Notes: generated by a model from the letters alone, not told the origin. Positions 1 through 8,424 are shown, numbered from the stretch's first letter. The stretch is 47,577 nucleotides of DNA from Burkholderiales bacterium (GCA_947475815.1 CANJOT010000004.1:1-47577); one strand, 5' to 3'. Program-made: numbers and translations.

Positions 1-52
1 CTTTCGAGCTGCCGGTGATGAGAACGGTCTTTCCGGCGAGGTGAAGGTTCAT
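1..52 (-). CDS. Short-chain dehydrogenase/reductase (SDR), N-terminal fragment cut by the window edge
   Basis: Only the first 17 codons are in the window. They read MNLHLAGKTVLITGSSK, which ends in the start of the TGxxxGxG dinucleotide-binding turn that follows beta-strand 1 in classical SDR oxidoreductases. The gene runs off the left edge, so catalytic Tyr/Lys and substrate cannot be judged. It lies 90 bp downstream of the PaaK-like ligase on the same strand and is probably the last visible gene of the TetR-led operon that starts near 3700, where it would serve as a 3-hydroxyacyl or alcohol dehydrogenase (inference). Confidence 0.7.
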   Translation of the reverse strand, partial: MNLHLAGKTVLITGSSK

Positions 53-142
53 GAACGATTCCTGATAAAGAGGCCCGATTGATCGTAAATACCAAAGAAT
101 AAAACGGTTCCTGCTGCTGTGCTGTTTGCTGACTAAAATGCC

Positions 143-1483
143 CTAACGCCGGTCGACAAAGCGGCTCGCCTTGGTCTGGCTGGCCGGGTCGTAAATATCG
201 CGTGCTTCGGCAAACTCGACCCTCGGCCGCACACGCACAGCGTCACGCACCCGCTCGCTAATCTGCGCAGCCAGTGTGTCGCGATCCGGCGCATGCGTGG
301 CCAGGCGGATCAACAGTTCATCCATGGAAAACGGATCGCTCATGTCGGAGCGCTGCACCACCACCTGAATTTCATCGACCAGCGGCAGACTCTGCAGGGT
401 GTCGAGCAGCACCGCGGGATTGATCAGCATGCCCTTGACCTTGACTAGGTCTTTGGTGCGCACCACCGGTCCCATGACGCGGTCGCCATTGCGTCCGCAA
501 TGCGGACAGGGCGTGCGCTCCATCGACACCGTGTCGCCCACCAGAAAGCGGATCAGTACCGTACCACGGCGATCGATGTGCGTAACCGCCAGCGCGCCGC
601 GCTCGCCATCGGGCAAGCGCCTGCCAGTGTCCGCATCGACGACTTCGTGAAACTGGATTTCCGGCGCCGGGTTGTGCCAGCCGCTGTCTTCACAGCACTG
701 CGCAAAGGCGCCCAATTCGGTAGAACCGTAACGATTAAACACCGTTGTGCCCTGCGCGCCGAGCTCACGCAGGCAGCGGCGGATTTCTTCGCGCATCGCC
801 GGCGAGCTTGCTTCGCCGCTGATGGCACACATGCGCACGCTGGAAAAATCGGCCTTGGACTCAAGGGCCGCGAGCAGCACGCGGCGGATGAAACTCGGCA
901 CGCCCCACAGGATCGTCGCGCGATGCAGGGCGATGGCGCGCACCGCCTGCGCGAGTGAGCGGTGCACATTGAAACTGCCGTGCGCTGCGCCCGGCAACGC
1001 GGCAAAAATCGTTGCGCCAGCGGCGTAGGCGTTGGTCACCGAACGCACAAATGCACCCATCGGCGCCGGCGTCAGTGGAAACAGGTTGGCGATGACATCG
1101 GTTTCACGCACATCGGAAATTTCGGCCACACGCGCCGACTGAAACAGATAGGCGTGGTAGTCGTGGGTCGTAATGTAAACCGGCGTCGGCTCGGCGCTCG
1201 TGCCGGTGGTGTAGATCACTTCCCAGAGCACGCGTTCATGCAGAGGCAGGTCCGGCAGGTGCAGGCGGAAATCTTCCGGCGCATCCATCATGTGCTGCTT
1301 GGGCGTCAGCGGCAGACGTTCAAGGTCGGCCAGCGTCTGGATGGTCGAGACGTCAATGCCAGCCTCGCTCCAGACGCGCCGGTAGTAAGGGTGGCCGCGA
1401 GCGCACAGCGCCAGCATGTCACGCATCTTTTGCGCCTGCAGCGCTTCGATGTTGGCATTCGAATCGCGCAGGATGGAATTCAT
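143..1483 (-). CDS. Phenylacetate-CoA ligase (PaaK)-like AMP-forming acyl-CoA ligase
   Basis: A 446-residue adenylate-forming enzyme of the PaaK type, expected to activate a carboxylic acid with ATP and CoA in the cytoplasm. The glycine/threonine-rich ATP loop YTTGTSAEPTP is near residue 95. A YGSTELG adenine-site motif follows mid-protein, and a CPHCGRNGDR segment near residue 330 resembles the Cys-rich stretch of PaaK proteins. The C-terminal lid follows the KVKG segment. The ATG at 1483 is chosen because it overlaps the stop of the upstream MaoC-like gene in an ATGA junction; an in-frame start 42 bp upstream exists but gives a longer overlap. The acid is unknown. No phenylacetate epoxidase (paaABCDE) genes are nearby, so a role in phenylacetate degradation is not supported. 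Confidence 0.85.
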   Translation of the reverse strand: MNSILRDSNANIEALQAQKMRDMLALCARGHPYYRRVWSEAGIDVSTIQTLADLERLPLTPKQHMMDAPEDFRLHLPDLPLHERVLWEVIYTTGTSAEPTPVYITTHDYHAYLFQSARVAEISDVRETDVIANLFPLTPAPMGAFVRSVTNAYAAGATIFAALPGAAHGSFNVHRSLAQAVRAIALHRATILWGVPSFIRRVLLAALESKADFSSVRMCAISGEASSPAMREEIRRCLRELGAQGTTVFNRYGSTELGAFAQCCEDSGWHNPAPEIQFHEVVDADTGRRLPDGERGALAVTHIDRRGTVLIRFLVGDTVSMERTPCPHCGRNGDRVMGPVVRTKDLVKVKGMLINPAVLLDTLQSLPLVDEIQVVVQRSDMSDPFSMDELLIRLATHAPDRDTLAAQISERVRDAVRVRPRVEFAEARDIYDPASQTKASRFVDRR

Positions 1484-1968
1484 GGCGTCGGGTGCAGCAC
1501 GTCGCCGGTTTTGGCCGGCCGGCAATTGATGAGGGCGATCTTGTCGTTCTGGAACACCAGTTCACCGTTCTGGTTGTAGACATGATCGCGAAACGTGATG
1601 ACACCGCGCGAGGGATTCGAGGTCAGGCGCTTGTCGATCACCTCGACTTCAGTGCGCAGGGTGTCGCCCGGCCGCACCGGCGCGATGAAGCGTGCACGTT
1701 CGATCGCCAGCAGGCCGAGGATGCTTTCCGAAAACAGAGCCCCGGTCATGGCCGTTGTAAAAGACATGATCAGATGGCTCGGGCAGATGATGCCGCCGAA
1801 ACCGGTTTGCGTACCGGCCTGGTCATTGAGAAACAGCGGCACTTCGTAACGCACCAGTTTGCAGAAGGCAAAATGGTCTTCGAGAGTGATCAGGCGCGAG
1901 GTCGTAGGGTAACGCGCACCCACCTCGAACTCTTCAAAATACCTGCTGGTCGTGGCCGCTGTGGTCAT
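1480..1968 (-). CDS. MaoC-like hot-dog protein lacking the hydratase Asp/His dyad
   Basis: This 162-residue protein has the layout of a MaoC/FAS1-type hot-dog domain: an N-terminal FEEFEVGARY segment, a central helix, then the RPGDTLRTEVEV strand typical of the fold. In active (R)-hydratases the helix carries Asp and His in a GDxxPxHxD pattern. Here the equivalent stretch reads RYEVPLFLND, so both residues appear to be missing. It may be a non-catalytic partner of the MaoC protein at 2409-2879, act as a thioesterase, or bind an acyl-CoA. It lies 27 bp after the RidA gene and is ATGA-coupled to the CoA ligase, so it belongs to the same operon. The fold is well supported; the activity is not. 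Confidence 0.8.
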   Translation of the reverse strand: MTTAATTSRYFEEFEVGARYPTTSRLITLEDHFAFCKLVRYEVPLFLNDQAGTQTGFGGIICPSHLIMSFTTAMTGALFSESILGLLAIERARFIAPVRPGDTLRTEVEVIDKRLTSNPSRGVITFRDHVYNQNGELVFQNDKIALINCRPAKTGDVLHPTP

Positions 1969-1995
1969 GATGGATAGCCCGATCGCGCGCCGCGC

Positions 1996-2412
1996 TTATT
2001 TCGCGCTGTCGCGCAACACCGCGACGGCCGAGATTTCAATCAATGCGTCCCTGCGCAGCAAACCCGACACCAGCACGCCGGTCGACGAGGGTTGTGCGGT
2101 CTTGAAGAACTCGCGCCGCACCGCTGCCGTGCTTTTGTAATTCTCGGTGGTAATGAAAAAGTCGTGCGTCTGGACAATGTCGTCGCAGGTGCCGCCGACT
2201 TCATTGAGCAGCTTTTCAAATTTGCGAAAGATCTGGCGCGTCTGCTCGGCGATGTCGCCGGGGGCCATGATCTTGCCCTGATCATCGGTACCGGTCGTGC
2301 CCGACAGCCAGACCATATTGCCCACGCGCATGGCCGGAACATAGGTCAGATGCGGCGGCCACTCTTTGCCACCGGTGATTTTCTGGCGGGTCTGGTCGGA
2401 TTGGTCGCTCAT
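1996..2412 (-). CDS. RidA/YjgF/YER057c/UK114 family protein
   Basis: A 138-residue single-domain protein. It contains the VGNMVWLSGTTG strand-turn, the segment IAEQTRQIFRKFEKLL, and a C-terminal LIEISAVAVL strand, all typical of the RidA fold, which forms trimers. Canonical RidA deaminates reactive enamine/imine intermediates using an arginine in the C-terminal region. Here that region contains LLRRDALIEIS, so an Arg is available, but the alignment by eye is uncertain. Many catabolic-operon RidA paralogues act on pathway-specific intermediates. The start ATG overlaps the stop of the preceding MaoC gene by 4 bp, which indicates translational coupling. There is no aminotransferase or deaminase in the visible operon, so the substrate is unclear. 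Confidence 0.85.
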   Translation of the reverse strand: MSDQSDQTRQKITGGKEWPPHLTYVPAMRVGNMVWLSGTTGTDDQGKIMAPGDIAEQTRQIFRKFEKLLNEVGGTCDDIVQTHDFFITTENYKSTAAVRREFFKTAQPSSTGVLVSGLLRRDALIEISAVAVLRDSAK

Positions 2413-2879
2413 GGGGTTTCCTTTGAAGGTAGGTTTTTTTGGTGTTCGAAGGCGCGATACACATGAAAGCCTTCGAGCAGGATGTCGCCGTGCTGATTGA
2501 ACATCACGGTCGTGAAACGGTAGAAGGTACGGTGACCTTCGTGCCAGATTTTTTCGAGGGTCAGGCGTGGCCGGATGGTGTCGCCGACCACGGCGGGCTT
2601 GATGAAGCGGCAGCCCTGCTCGAGAAACACCAGACCATCGATCTGGTCACGCGCCGTGGTCGCGCCCAGAGCCGTCATCGAGGCCAGCAACAAACCATGC
2701 GCGAGCGGCTTGCCAAAGCGCGTCTGCTTGGCGTACTCGACGTCATAATGAATCGGGTGCACGTCGCCGGTAATGCCGGAGAACAGCAGGAAGTGGCTGT
2801 CGTTCAGGGTCTTGGAAGGACCATCGAACGTCGCCCCGGGCTTGATCTGCGGTTTTCCGGTACCACTCGTGGACGTCAT
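2409..2879 (-). CDS. MaoC-family (R)-specific enoyl-CoA hydratase
   Basis: A 156-residue single hot-dog protein. Residues around 33-60 carry an intact (R)-hydratase signature: SGITGDVHPIHYD followed by RFGKPLAHG, which supplies the catalytic Asp and His that hydrate trans-2-enoyl-CoA to (R)-3-hydroxyacyl-CoA. It would act in the cytoplasm on the CoA ester formed by the PaaK-like ligase of the same operon, with the downstream SDR oxidising the alcohol (inference from gene order). Its ATG at 2879 overlaps the TetR stop in an ATGA junction, and its own stop overlaps the RidA start the same way, so four genes are tightly packed. The length fits active single-domain hydratases. Confidence 0.87.
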   Translation of the reverse strand: MTSTSGTGKPQIKPGATFDGPSKTLNDSHFLLFSGITGDVHPIHYDVEYAKQTRFGKPLAHGLLLASMTALGATTARDQIDGLVFLEQGCRFIKPAVVGDTIRPRLTLEKIWHEGHRTFYRFTTVMFNQHGDILLEGFHVYRAFEHQKNLPSKETP

Positions 2880-3700
2880 GTCGTACTCCGTTTGCGGCTG
2901 CTTTTTGCGGCGATGCCAGGACGCGCTCTGCTGGCGCGAATTGCGGGCCCGATGACGACAGAGGTCTTCACCTCGAGCGCTTTCATCAGGAAATCAGTCA
3001 GGCCGGTGGCCACTGCATCGGAGGCGAGACTGCCGTCCGGGTGGTACCACTTGGGGATCCAGTTGATGGCGCCCAGCATGGCCAGGCTTGCCAGTTTGAC
3101 ATCAGCGCAGGCGTAGATGCCGCGCCGGACACCGGCTTCGATCAGCGCACGCACACCGGCTTCAAATTCGTCGCGCCGCGCTACGTACTGGCTGCGCTGC
3201 TGCGGCGTCAGGTTGTCGAGGTCGGTCAGCATGACACTGCCAAAGCCGTTTTCCAGCATGCCGCCGATATGCCTGATCAGCAAGGGGCGCAGCGCGTCGT
3301 CGTCGCTGGCCTGGCCGGCTTCGATGTCGTGCAAGGCCAGCAGGCTCAGGTCCATGCAGCGCATGTGACACTGAAACAGGATGTCCTGCTTGTCCTTGAA
3401 GTAATAGTAGAGATTGCCCTTGGTGATGCCGAGCTGCAGGGCGATGTCCTGCATCGTCAGCGAAGACAGGCGCGAGTCGCGCAGCACCGTGCCGACGCTG
3501 TGCAGAATGGCGTCGCGCCGCGTGCCCTTGGACACCCGGCGACCGATCCAGCGGCCTTTGTCCGGGCGGTCTTGCGCTGCGTGTGGCATTGCGCGTGGCA
3601 CCGCAAGCGGAACAGGCGCCATAGCGCGCGCCTCGCCGGCCGCCCTTGCAGCGCGTGGATTCGTTTTTTCTGAATTTGTCTTTTCTGAATTTGACTTCAT
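2876..3700 (-). CDS. TetR/AcrR-family transcriptional regulator heading the acyl-CoA operon
   Basis: A 274-residue regulator. Residues 1-55 are a low-complexity, Ala/Pro/Arg-rich extension beginning with two copies of NSEKT. A typical TetR helix-turn-helix follows at about residues 80-108, with MQDIALQLGITKGNLYYYF. The C-terminal helical region would form the ligand and dimer domain; ligands for such regulators beside acyl-CoA genes are often acyl-CoA esters (family knowledge). The open frame continues well upstream of 3700, but into a stretch that reads as non-coding; the ATG at 3700 is preferred and an ATG at 3712 is possible. The gene is the first of the minus-strand operon and is divergent from the TctC gene at 3834, so the 133 bp between them probably hold its operator. 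The tail is Arg/Lys/Ser-rich. Confidence 0.8.
   Translation of the reverse strand: MKSNSEKTNSEKTNPRAARAAGEARAMAPVPLAVPRAMPHAAQDRPDKGRWIGRRVSKGTRRDAILHSVGTVLRDSRLSSLTMQDIALQLGITKGNLYYYFKDKQDILFQCHMRCMDLSLLALHDIEAGQASDDDALRPLLIRHIGGMLENGFGSVMLTDLDNLTPQQRSQYVARRDEFEAGVRALIEAGVRRGIYACADVKLASLAMLGAINWIPKWYHPDGSLASDAVATGLTDFLMKALEVKTSVVIGPAIRASRARPGIAAKSSRKRSTT
3666..3693. repeat. Tandem 13-bp direct repeat (15-bp period) at the TetR start
   Basis: The sequence TTTTCTGAATTTG occurs at 3666-3678 and again at 3681-3693. In the TetR frame the 15-bp period encodes the pentapeptide NSEKT twice, directly after the initiator Met-Lys-Ser. It could be a recent slippage duplication. If the true TetR start is further downstream, for example at the Met near 3622, it would instead lie in the leader and might be part of an operator. 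Confidence 0.7.
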
Positions 3701-3833
3701 GGTCAGAATCATACATGGTGCACCTGTGCCACGCAATTTGTGCGTCCGCGACTCCGCAACGTGCCGACAGAACTCCGCACCAGACACGCTGCGCCCTGAC
3801 CAAGTTTCAACCGCCTTGATGGGAGTCTCAACC

Positions 3834-4874
3834 ATGCAAAACACCAACGCCCCAGTGAACCGCCACGCCCGTCGCTCCACGCCGGCGCAAGCGCCACGCA
3901 GAACGCGCATGACGGCCGCGATACTGGTCTGCGTCGCCACCGTCTTCGCCCACGGACTGGCCAGCGCACAGCAATACCCGGACCGGCCCATCAAGGTCGT
4001 CAATACCTTTCCGGCCGGCGGCTCTGGCGATGCGGTGGTTCGCATCGTGCTGGATCGGGTTGGGCAGGTCCTGGGTCACCCCTTTGTGATTGATACCCGC
4101 GCCGGCGCATCTGGCGCAATCGGCACCGCCTATGTCGCCAAGTCCGCGCCTGACGGTTACACGCTGGTATTGGGCACGGCCAGTACCTTTGGCACCAACT
4201 CCAGCACCCAAAAGGGCCTGCCCTACGATCCGGTAGCCGACTTCACGCCCGTCATCAACATGGCGACGACACCCTACTTCCTGCTGGTCAACCCGTCCGT
4301 GCCGGCCCATACACTGGCTGAATTCATCACCTACGCCAACGCCCCGGCCAACAAGGGCAAGCTCAATTTCGGTTCCTTTGGTCTGGGCAGCTCGAACCAT
4401 CTTGCCTACGAGCTGTTCAAACAGGCGACCAATCTGGACATCGTGCATGTTCCCTACAAAGGTGGCGCACCGCTGATCACGGCGCTGCTCGGTGGCGAGA
4501 TCCAGTCATCGATGGATGTCTACGCCACCTCCAGCCAGTTCGTGCGCGCCGGCAAATTCCGCGTTCTTGGCGTCGCTTCGGCAAACCGCTTTTCACTCAC
4601 GCCGGACGTGCCCACCATGCGCGAACAGGGCTACCCGGTGGAAGGCGGCACCTTCTTTGCGCTGCTCGGCCCGGCCAGAATGCCGCCCGCCATCGTCGCC
4701 ACCCTCAACCGCGAGGTGAACAAGGTGCTGCTGTTGGCCGATGTGCGCGAAAAACTGGGCGCCATCGGCGTGGAGCCGGTCGGCGGCTCGCCCGAAGTGC
4801 TGGCCACCACGGTGAGCACCGAAGTGCAGAAGTGGGCGCGTCTGGTGCAGACCCGCAATCTGAAATTCGATTGA
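3834..4874 (+). CDS. Bug/TctC-family periplasmic substrate-binding protein (copy 1)
   Basis: A 346-residue member of the Bug family. These are two-lobed periplasmic proteins that bind carboxylates and related small molecules, and in complete systems work with the TctA/TctB membrane pair. The N-terminus has an unusually long basic region before a hydrophobic core and an ASAQQ cleavage area, so export by Sec or Tat is likely. Family hallmarks visible are FPAGGSGDAV, RAGASGAIG, APDGYTL and HVPYKGGAP. The ATG at 3834 has a GGGAG ribosome site 8 bp upstream; the Met at 3909 would give a conventional short signal peptide and is a possible alternative. The gene is divergent from TetR. A strong hairpin follows it. 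Confidence 0.9.
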   Translation: MQNTNAPVNRHARRSTPAQAPRRTRMTAAILVCVATVFAHGLASAQQYPDRPIKVVNTFPAGGSGDAVVRIVLDRVGQVLGHPFVIDTRAGASGAIGTAYVAKSAPDGYTLVLGTASTFGTNSSTQKGLPYDPVADFTPVINMATTPYFLLVNPSVPAHTLAEFITYANAPANKGKLNFGSFGLGSSNHLAYELFKQATNLDIVHVPYKGGAPLITALLGGEIQSSMDVYATSSQFVRAGKFRVLGVASANRFSLTPDVPTMREQGYPVEGGTFFALLGPARMPPAIVATLNREVNKVLLLADVREKLGAIGVEPVGGSPEVLATTVSTEVQKWARLVQTRNLKFD

Positions 4875-4893
4875 TCTGGCGGCGCGCCAAAAC

Positions 4894-4930
4894 ACCGGCG
4901 CGCTCCATGGCGCAGGCGAAGCGCGCCGGT
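4894..4930 (+). terminator. Rho-independent-type hairpin after TctC copy 1
   Basis: The 10-bp arms ACCGGCGCGC (4894-4903) and GCGCGCCGGT (4921-4930) are perfectly complementary around a 17-nt loop, and CTTCTCCTTT follows. The tail is pyrimidine-rich rather than a pure T-run, so termination efficiency is uncertain. Confidence 0.55.
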
Positions 4931-5026
4931 CTTCTCCTTTATACTGCGCACACAACAAATTGCCACGATGCCGCTGGCCGTAAGCCCGCGCGCATCAAAA
5001 CGCTTCCCGGTTGATCCGGAGGGACC

Positions 5027-5863
5027 ATGCCAACTACACCACTGCACGCCGGCACCGATCGGCAATTCGACATGCATTATGAAGTCGACAGTTCCGTCGC
5101 GCCCTGGCGCGCGCCGGAGACCATCCTGATGATGCACGGCAATTCCGAAAGCGGCGTGGTCTGGTACGGCTGGGTGCCACATCTGCTCGGGCACTACCGG
5201 TTGGTACGGCCTGACATGCGTGGCTTCGGCAAATCGACACCGATGCCCGACAACCACGCCTGGACGCTCGATGAACTGGCCGACGATTACGCCGCGCTGA
5301 TGCGTACGCTGGGCATTGCACGTTTTCACGTCGTGGCCGCCAAGTTCGGCGGTTCCGTGGCGCGCCGCTTTGCTGCGCGCTATCCTGAACTCGTCATCAG
5401 CCTGACGCTGGTCGGCACGCCAACGGCAAAACGGCCAGCGATGCAGGCGAATCTTCCCAGCTGGGTCGCCGAACTTCAGGCCGATGGCGTCGAGAGCTGG
5501 GCACGGCGCACGATGGGCAACCGGCTCGGCACCGAATTCGATCCGCAGGGTGTGTCGTGGTGGGTCAAGCTGATGGGCAGCACCGCCTTGTCGACGCAGA
5601 TCGGCTTCATGAAAAGCGGCATCTCGGTCACCGACCTGACGCCCGATCTGTCACGCATTCGCTGTCCAACGCTGGTGTTTGCGAGCCCGAGTGAAGCGCT
5701 CGGATCGGTCGATGACGTGCGCGCCTGGCAGGAACAGATCCCGAATTCACGACTTTACGTCGTGCCGGGAAACTCGTATCACGTTGCGGCAACCGCAGCC
5801 GAACTGTGCGCGCTGGAGACCCTGCGATTCATCAGGGCAAGTGGCGCGCACAACGCGGCGTAG
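5027..5863 (+). CDS. Alpha/beta-hydrolase-fold protein with Lys at the nucleophile position
   Basis: A 278-residue protein with the order of elements of a classical alpha/beta hydrolase: oxyanion strand ILMMHGNSESG near residue 38, RPDMRGFGKS near residue 65, a nucleophile elbow near residue 104, and a C-terminal SYHVAAT carrying the likely catalytic His. The elbow reads AAKFGGS where GxSxGG is expected, so Lys replaces the Ser nucleophile. The usual Asp of the charge-relay strand is also unclear (FASPSEALGS). Ester hydrolysis by the usual mechanism is therefore unlikely; it could be a lyase, decarboxylase-like or binding protein, or need a different nucleophile. A clear GGAGG ribosome site lies just before the ATG. 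The gene is convergent with TctC copy 2. Confidence 0.85.
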   Translation: MPTTPLHAGTDRQFDMHYEVDSSVAPWRAPETILMMHGNSESGVVWYGWVPHLLGHYRLVRPDMRGFGKSTPMPDNHAWTLDELADDYAALMRTLGIARFHVVAAKFGGSVARRFAARYPELVISLTLVGTPTAKRPAMQANLPSWVAELQADGVESWARRTMGNRLGTEFDPQGVSWWVKLMGSTALSTQIGFMKSGISVTDLTPDLSRIRCPTLVFASPSEALGSVDDVRAWQEQIPNSRLYVVPGNSYHVAATAAELCALETLRFIRASGAHNAA

Positions 5864-5910
5864 GCGCATCAGGCTGCCGGGGCGCGCCCTGCGCACCGCA
5901 CAGCACACCA

Positions 5911-6906
5911 CTACTGCGCGGTAAGTCCTACCGCCTTCCCGACCGTGGCCCACTTGGCGACGTCATCGGCAATGAACTTGGCCGCGAAGTCACTCGATAC
6001 CGGCGTCGGCGCAATCCCCTCGCCGTCGAGGCGCTTGAGCACATCCGCGTCGCGCAAGACCGCGTTAAAAGCGTTGTTGAGTTTGGCCACGATGGCGGGC
6101 GGCACGCCGGGCGAGGCGAGAATGCCGTACCAGTTGAGCGCCTCGAAACCGGGCAGCGTATCGGCCACTGTTGGCAGTTCGGGCGCGGCAGGCGAACGCT
6201 CTTTGCTGGTGACGGCAAGCGCCTTGAGCTTGCCGGCGCGAATCAGAGGCAGCACCGAGGCAAGCCCGGCAAAATAAACCTGAATATGCCCGGCCGCCAC
6301 GTCGTTCATCGCCGGAGCCCCCCCCTTGTAGGGCACGTGCAGGATGCTGGTCTTGGCCGTCAGGTTGAAATATTCGGCAACAAAATGATTGGCTGTACCG
6401 CTGCCGGCAGACGCAAAGGTCAGGGCTCCCGGTTTCGATTTGGCCAGCGCGATCAACTCCGCAATGCTGCTGACCGGTAGCGCCGGCGTCACCGTGACGG
6501 CGCTCGGCCCCGAGCCGAGCAAGGCAATCGCAGTGAACGATTTGACCGGGTCGTAGGGCAGTTTCTGGACCGCGCCGAGGATGGTATGACTCGGTGACAC
6601 CACCAGCAGCGTATAACCATCGGGCGCAGCGGTGGCCACCGAGTTGGCGCCAATCGCACTGCCCGCACCGGCACGGTTCTCGACAATGACGTTCCAGCCA
6701 AAGCGGTCCGTCAGTTTGCCGGCGATCAGACGTCCCATGATGTCGTTGGTGCCGCCCGGCGTGAACGGCACGACGATCTTGATGAGCTTGTTGGGAAACT
6801 CGGCGGCCGCTTTGGCCGCGTCCTGAGCGTGTACATCAACGGCTCCGCTTGCCGCGAAGGCGGCAGCAACGACCATGTACAGCTTGGTTTGCAAGGCTAG
6901 TCCCAC
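5911..6906 (-). CDS. Bug/TctC-family periplasmic substrate-binding protein (copy 2)
   Basis: A 331-residue exported binding protein. The start is GTG at 6906, supported by a run of G residues at the ribosome-site position on the transcript and by the n-region Gln-Thr-Lys it adds; starting at the Met of MVVAAAF would leave a signal peptide without a positive charge. The signal probably ends at VHAQD. Ligand-loop motifs are TPGGTNDIMGR, ENRAGAGSAIGA and AAPDGYTLL, with HVPYKGGAP in lobe 2. The gene is divergent from the acyl-CoA dehydrogenase at 7112 across a 205-bp spacer, so the two may share regulation. It ends 47 bp from the convergent hydrolase gene. Confidence 0.9.
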   Translation of the reverse strand: MGLALQTKLYMVVAAAFAASGAVDVHAQDAAKAAAEFPNKLIKIVVPFTPGGTNDIMGRLIAGKLTDRFGWNVIVENRAGAGSAIGANSVATAAPDGYTLLVVSPSHTILGAVQKLPYDPVKSFTAIALLGSGPSAVTVTPALPVSSIAELIALAKSKPGALTFASAGSGTANHFVAEYFNLTAKTSILHVPYKGGAPAMNDVAAGHIQVYFAGLASVLPLIRAGKLKALAVTSKERSPAAPELPTVADTLPGFEALNWYGILASPGVPPAIVAKLNNAFNAVLRDADVLKRLDGEGIAPTPVSSDFAAKFIADDVAKWATVGKAVGLTAQ

Positions 6907-7111
6907 GATACACCCCCCACTTTCTCAGACAACATCAAAGGTTTGATTTGCCGCCGATATTACAATCGTCTACCGACGACGTCCATCGATACACGCGCGC
7001 TGGCCAGTCTGGTCTCTTCATTCCATTATCGCTACTTAACGCTTTTTACATTAACATCCGACCACGCCCCTCCAACCGTCTTTTCAATATCCATTTCTAC
7101 CAGAGCCTGCC

Positions 7112-8281
7112 ATGTTTAACTTGAATGAAGACCATCGCGCCATCATCGATGGCGTGACCGCGATCTGCCGACGTTTTGGCGACGACTATTGGGCCAAGTG
7201 CGACAACGAAGAACGCTTTCCCGAAGAATTCCGCCAGGCCATGGCGCAGGACGGCTGGCTGGGTGTAACCATGCCGGAGCAGTACGGCGGCGCCCAGCTG
7301 GGCATCAAGGAAGCCTCGCTGGTCATGCACACGGTCGCCTCGTACGGCGGCGGCATGAGCGCCACCTCCTGCATTCACATGAACATGTTTGGCCCGCACC
7401 CGATGGTGATCCATGGCACCGATGCCCAGAAGGCGCGCTGGATTCCACAATTGGTGAGCGGTGCCGACCGCGTCTGTTTTGGTGTCACGGAGCCGGACGC
7501 GGGTCTTGATACCACCAGTATCAAGACCTTTGCCACCAAGGTCGATGGCGGCTACAGCGTCACCGGCCGCAAGATGTGGACCTCCACCGCACAGGTGGCC
7601 AACAAGATTCTGCTGCTCACGCGCACCGCCACCAAGCCCGAAAAAGGCAAGGGCAAGTCCACCGAGGGCATGACGCTGTTCTACACCGATCTGGACCGCA
7701 CCAAGGTTGAGGTCCGGCGCATCCCCAAGCATGGTCGCGCCGCGGTCGACTCGAACGCCGTCTTCATCGACAACCTGTTCATTCCGGAAGAAGACCGCAT
7801 CGGCGAAGAAGGGCGCGGCTTTCATTACCTGCTCGATGGCCTGAACCCCGAGCGCGTGCTGATCGCGGTAGAAGCCATCGGCATCGGCCAGGACGCCCTG
7901 CGCCGCGCCACCACCTACGCGCGCGAACGCGTGGTGTTTGGCCGCCCGATCGGTAAAAATCAGGGCATTCAGCATCCCCTGGCCGAATGCTGGGTCCAAC
8001 TCGAAGCCGCCATGCTGATGGCCGAGCGCGCCGCCGACCTGTACGACGCCGGCCTGCCCTGCGGTGCCGAAGCCAACGCTGCCAAGCTGCTCGGCTCACG
8101 CGCCGGTTATCAAGCCTGCCAGCAAGCCATTTTCACCCACGGCGGCATGGGCTACGCCAAGGAATTTCATATCGAGCGTCTGCTGCGCGAAGTGCTCATG
8201 ACGCGCATCGCACCGATCACGGATCAGATGATCCTGAATTTCATTGGCGAGAAGGTGCTGGAGTTGCCGAAGTCATATTGA
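7112..8281 (+). CDS. Acyl-CoA dehydrogenase (FAD-dependent)
   Basis: A 389-residue, full-length acyl-CoA dehydrogenase that would introduce a 2,3-double bond into an acyl-CoA and pass electrons to ETF. The FAD/substrate segment VCFGVTEPDAGLDT is at about residues 124-137, followed by GRKMWTSTAQ and the C-terminal domain with RERVVFGRPIGKNQGIQHPLAE and GGMGYAKEFHIERLLRE. The usual C-terminal catalytic Glu of the IYEGT type is absent (IAPITDQ). A Glu in GLNPERVL sits where isovaleryl-CoA-dehydrogenase-type enzymes carry their base, which suggests a branched or substituted substrate (inference). No strong ribosome site is seen. Cassette 1 (LeuC/LeuD-like) follows 143 bp downstream on the same strand and may belong to the same pathway. 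Confidence 0.92.
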   Translation: MFNLNEDHRAIIDGVTAICRRFGDDYWAKCDNEERFPEEFRQAMAQDGWLGVTMPEQYGGAQLGIKEASLVMHTVASYGGGMSATSCIHMNMFGPHPMVIHGTDAQKARWIPQLVSGADRVCFGVTEPDAGLDTTSIKTFATKVDGGYSVTGRKMWTSTAQVANKILLLTRTATKPEKGKGKSTEGMTLFYTDLDRTKVEVRRIPKHGRAAVDSNAVFIDNLFIPEEDRIGEEGRGFHYLLDGLNPERVLIAVEAIGIGQDALRRATTYARERVVFGRPIGKNQGIQHPLAECWVQLEAAMLMAERAADLYDAGLPCGAEANAAKLLGSRAGYQACQQAIFTHGGMGYAKEFHIERLLREVLMTRIAPITDQMILNFIGEKVLELPKSY

Positions 8282-8424
8282 CCCAAGCAGGCAAGCCCGT
8301 TCGTTGACACCCCCCCTTACCCGCCGGTAAGATCAACGGGCCGGTTTGCCCTGTGCAAATACCCCAGCGCAGCGCGCAGCACCTGCCGCGCTCCCGAAAC
8401 CCCAAAACAAGAACAGTCAAACCC

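Noticed and set aside
2876-4045. 389-residue TetR starting at 4045
   Set aside because: The extra 115 residues run across the divergent TctC gene and its leader and have no TetR character; the ATG at 3700 is adopted.
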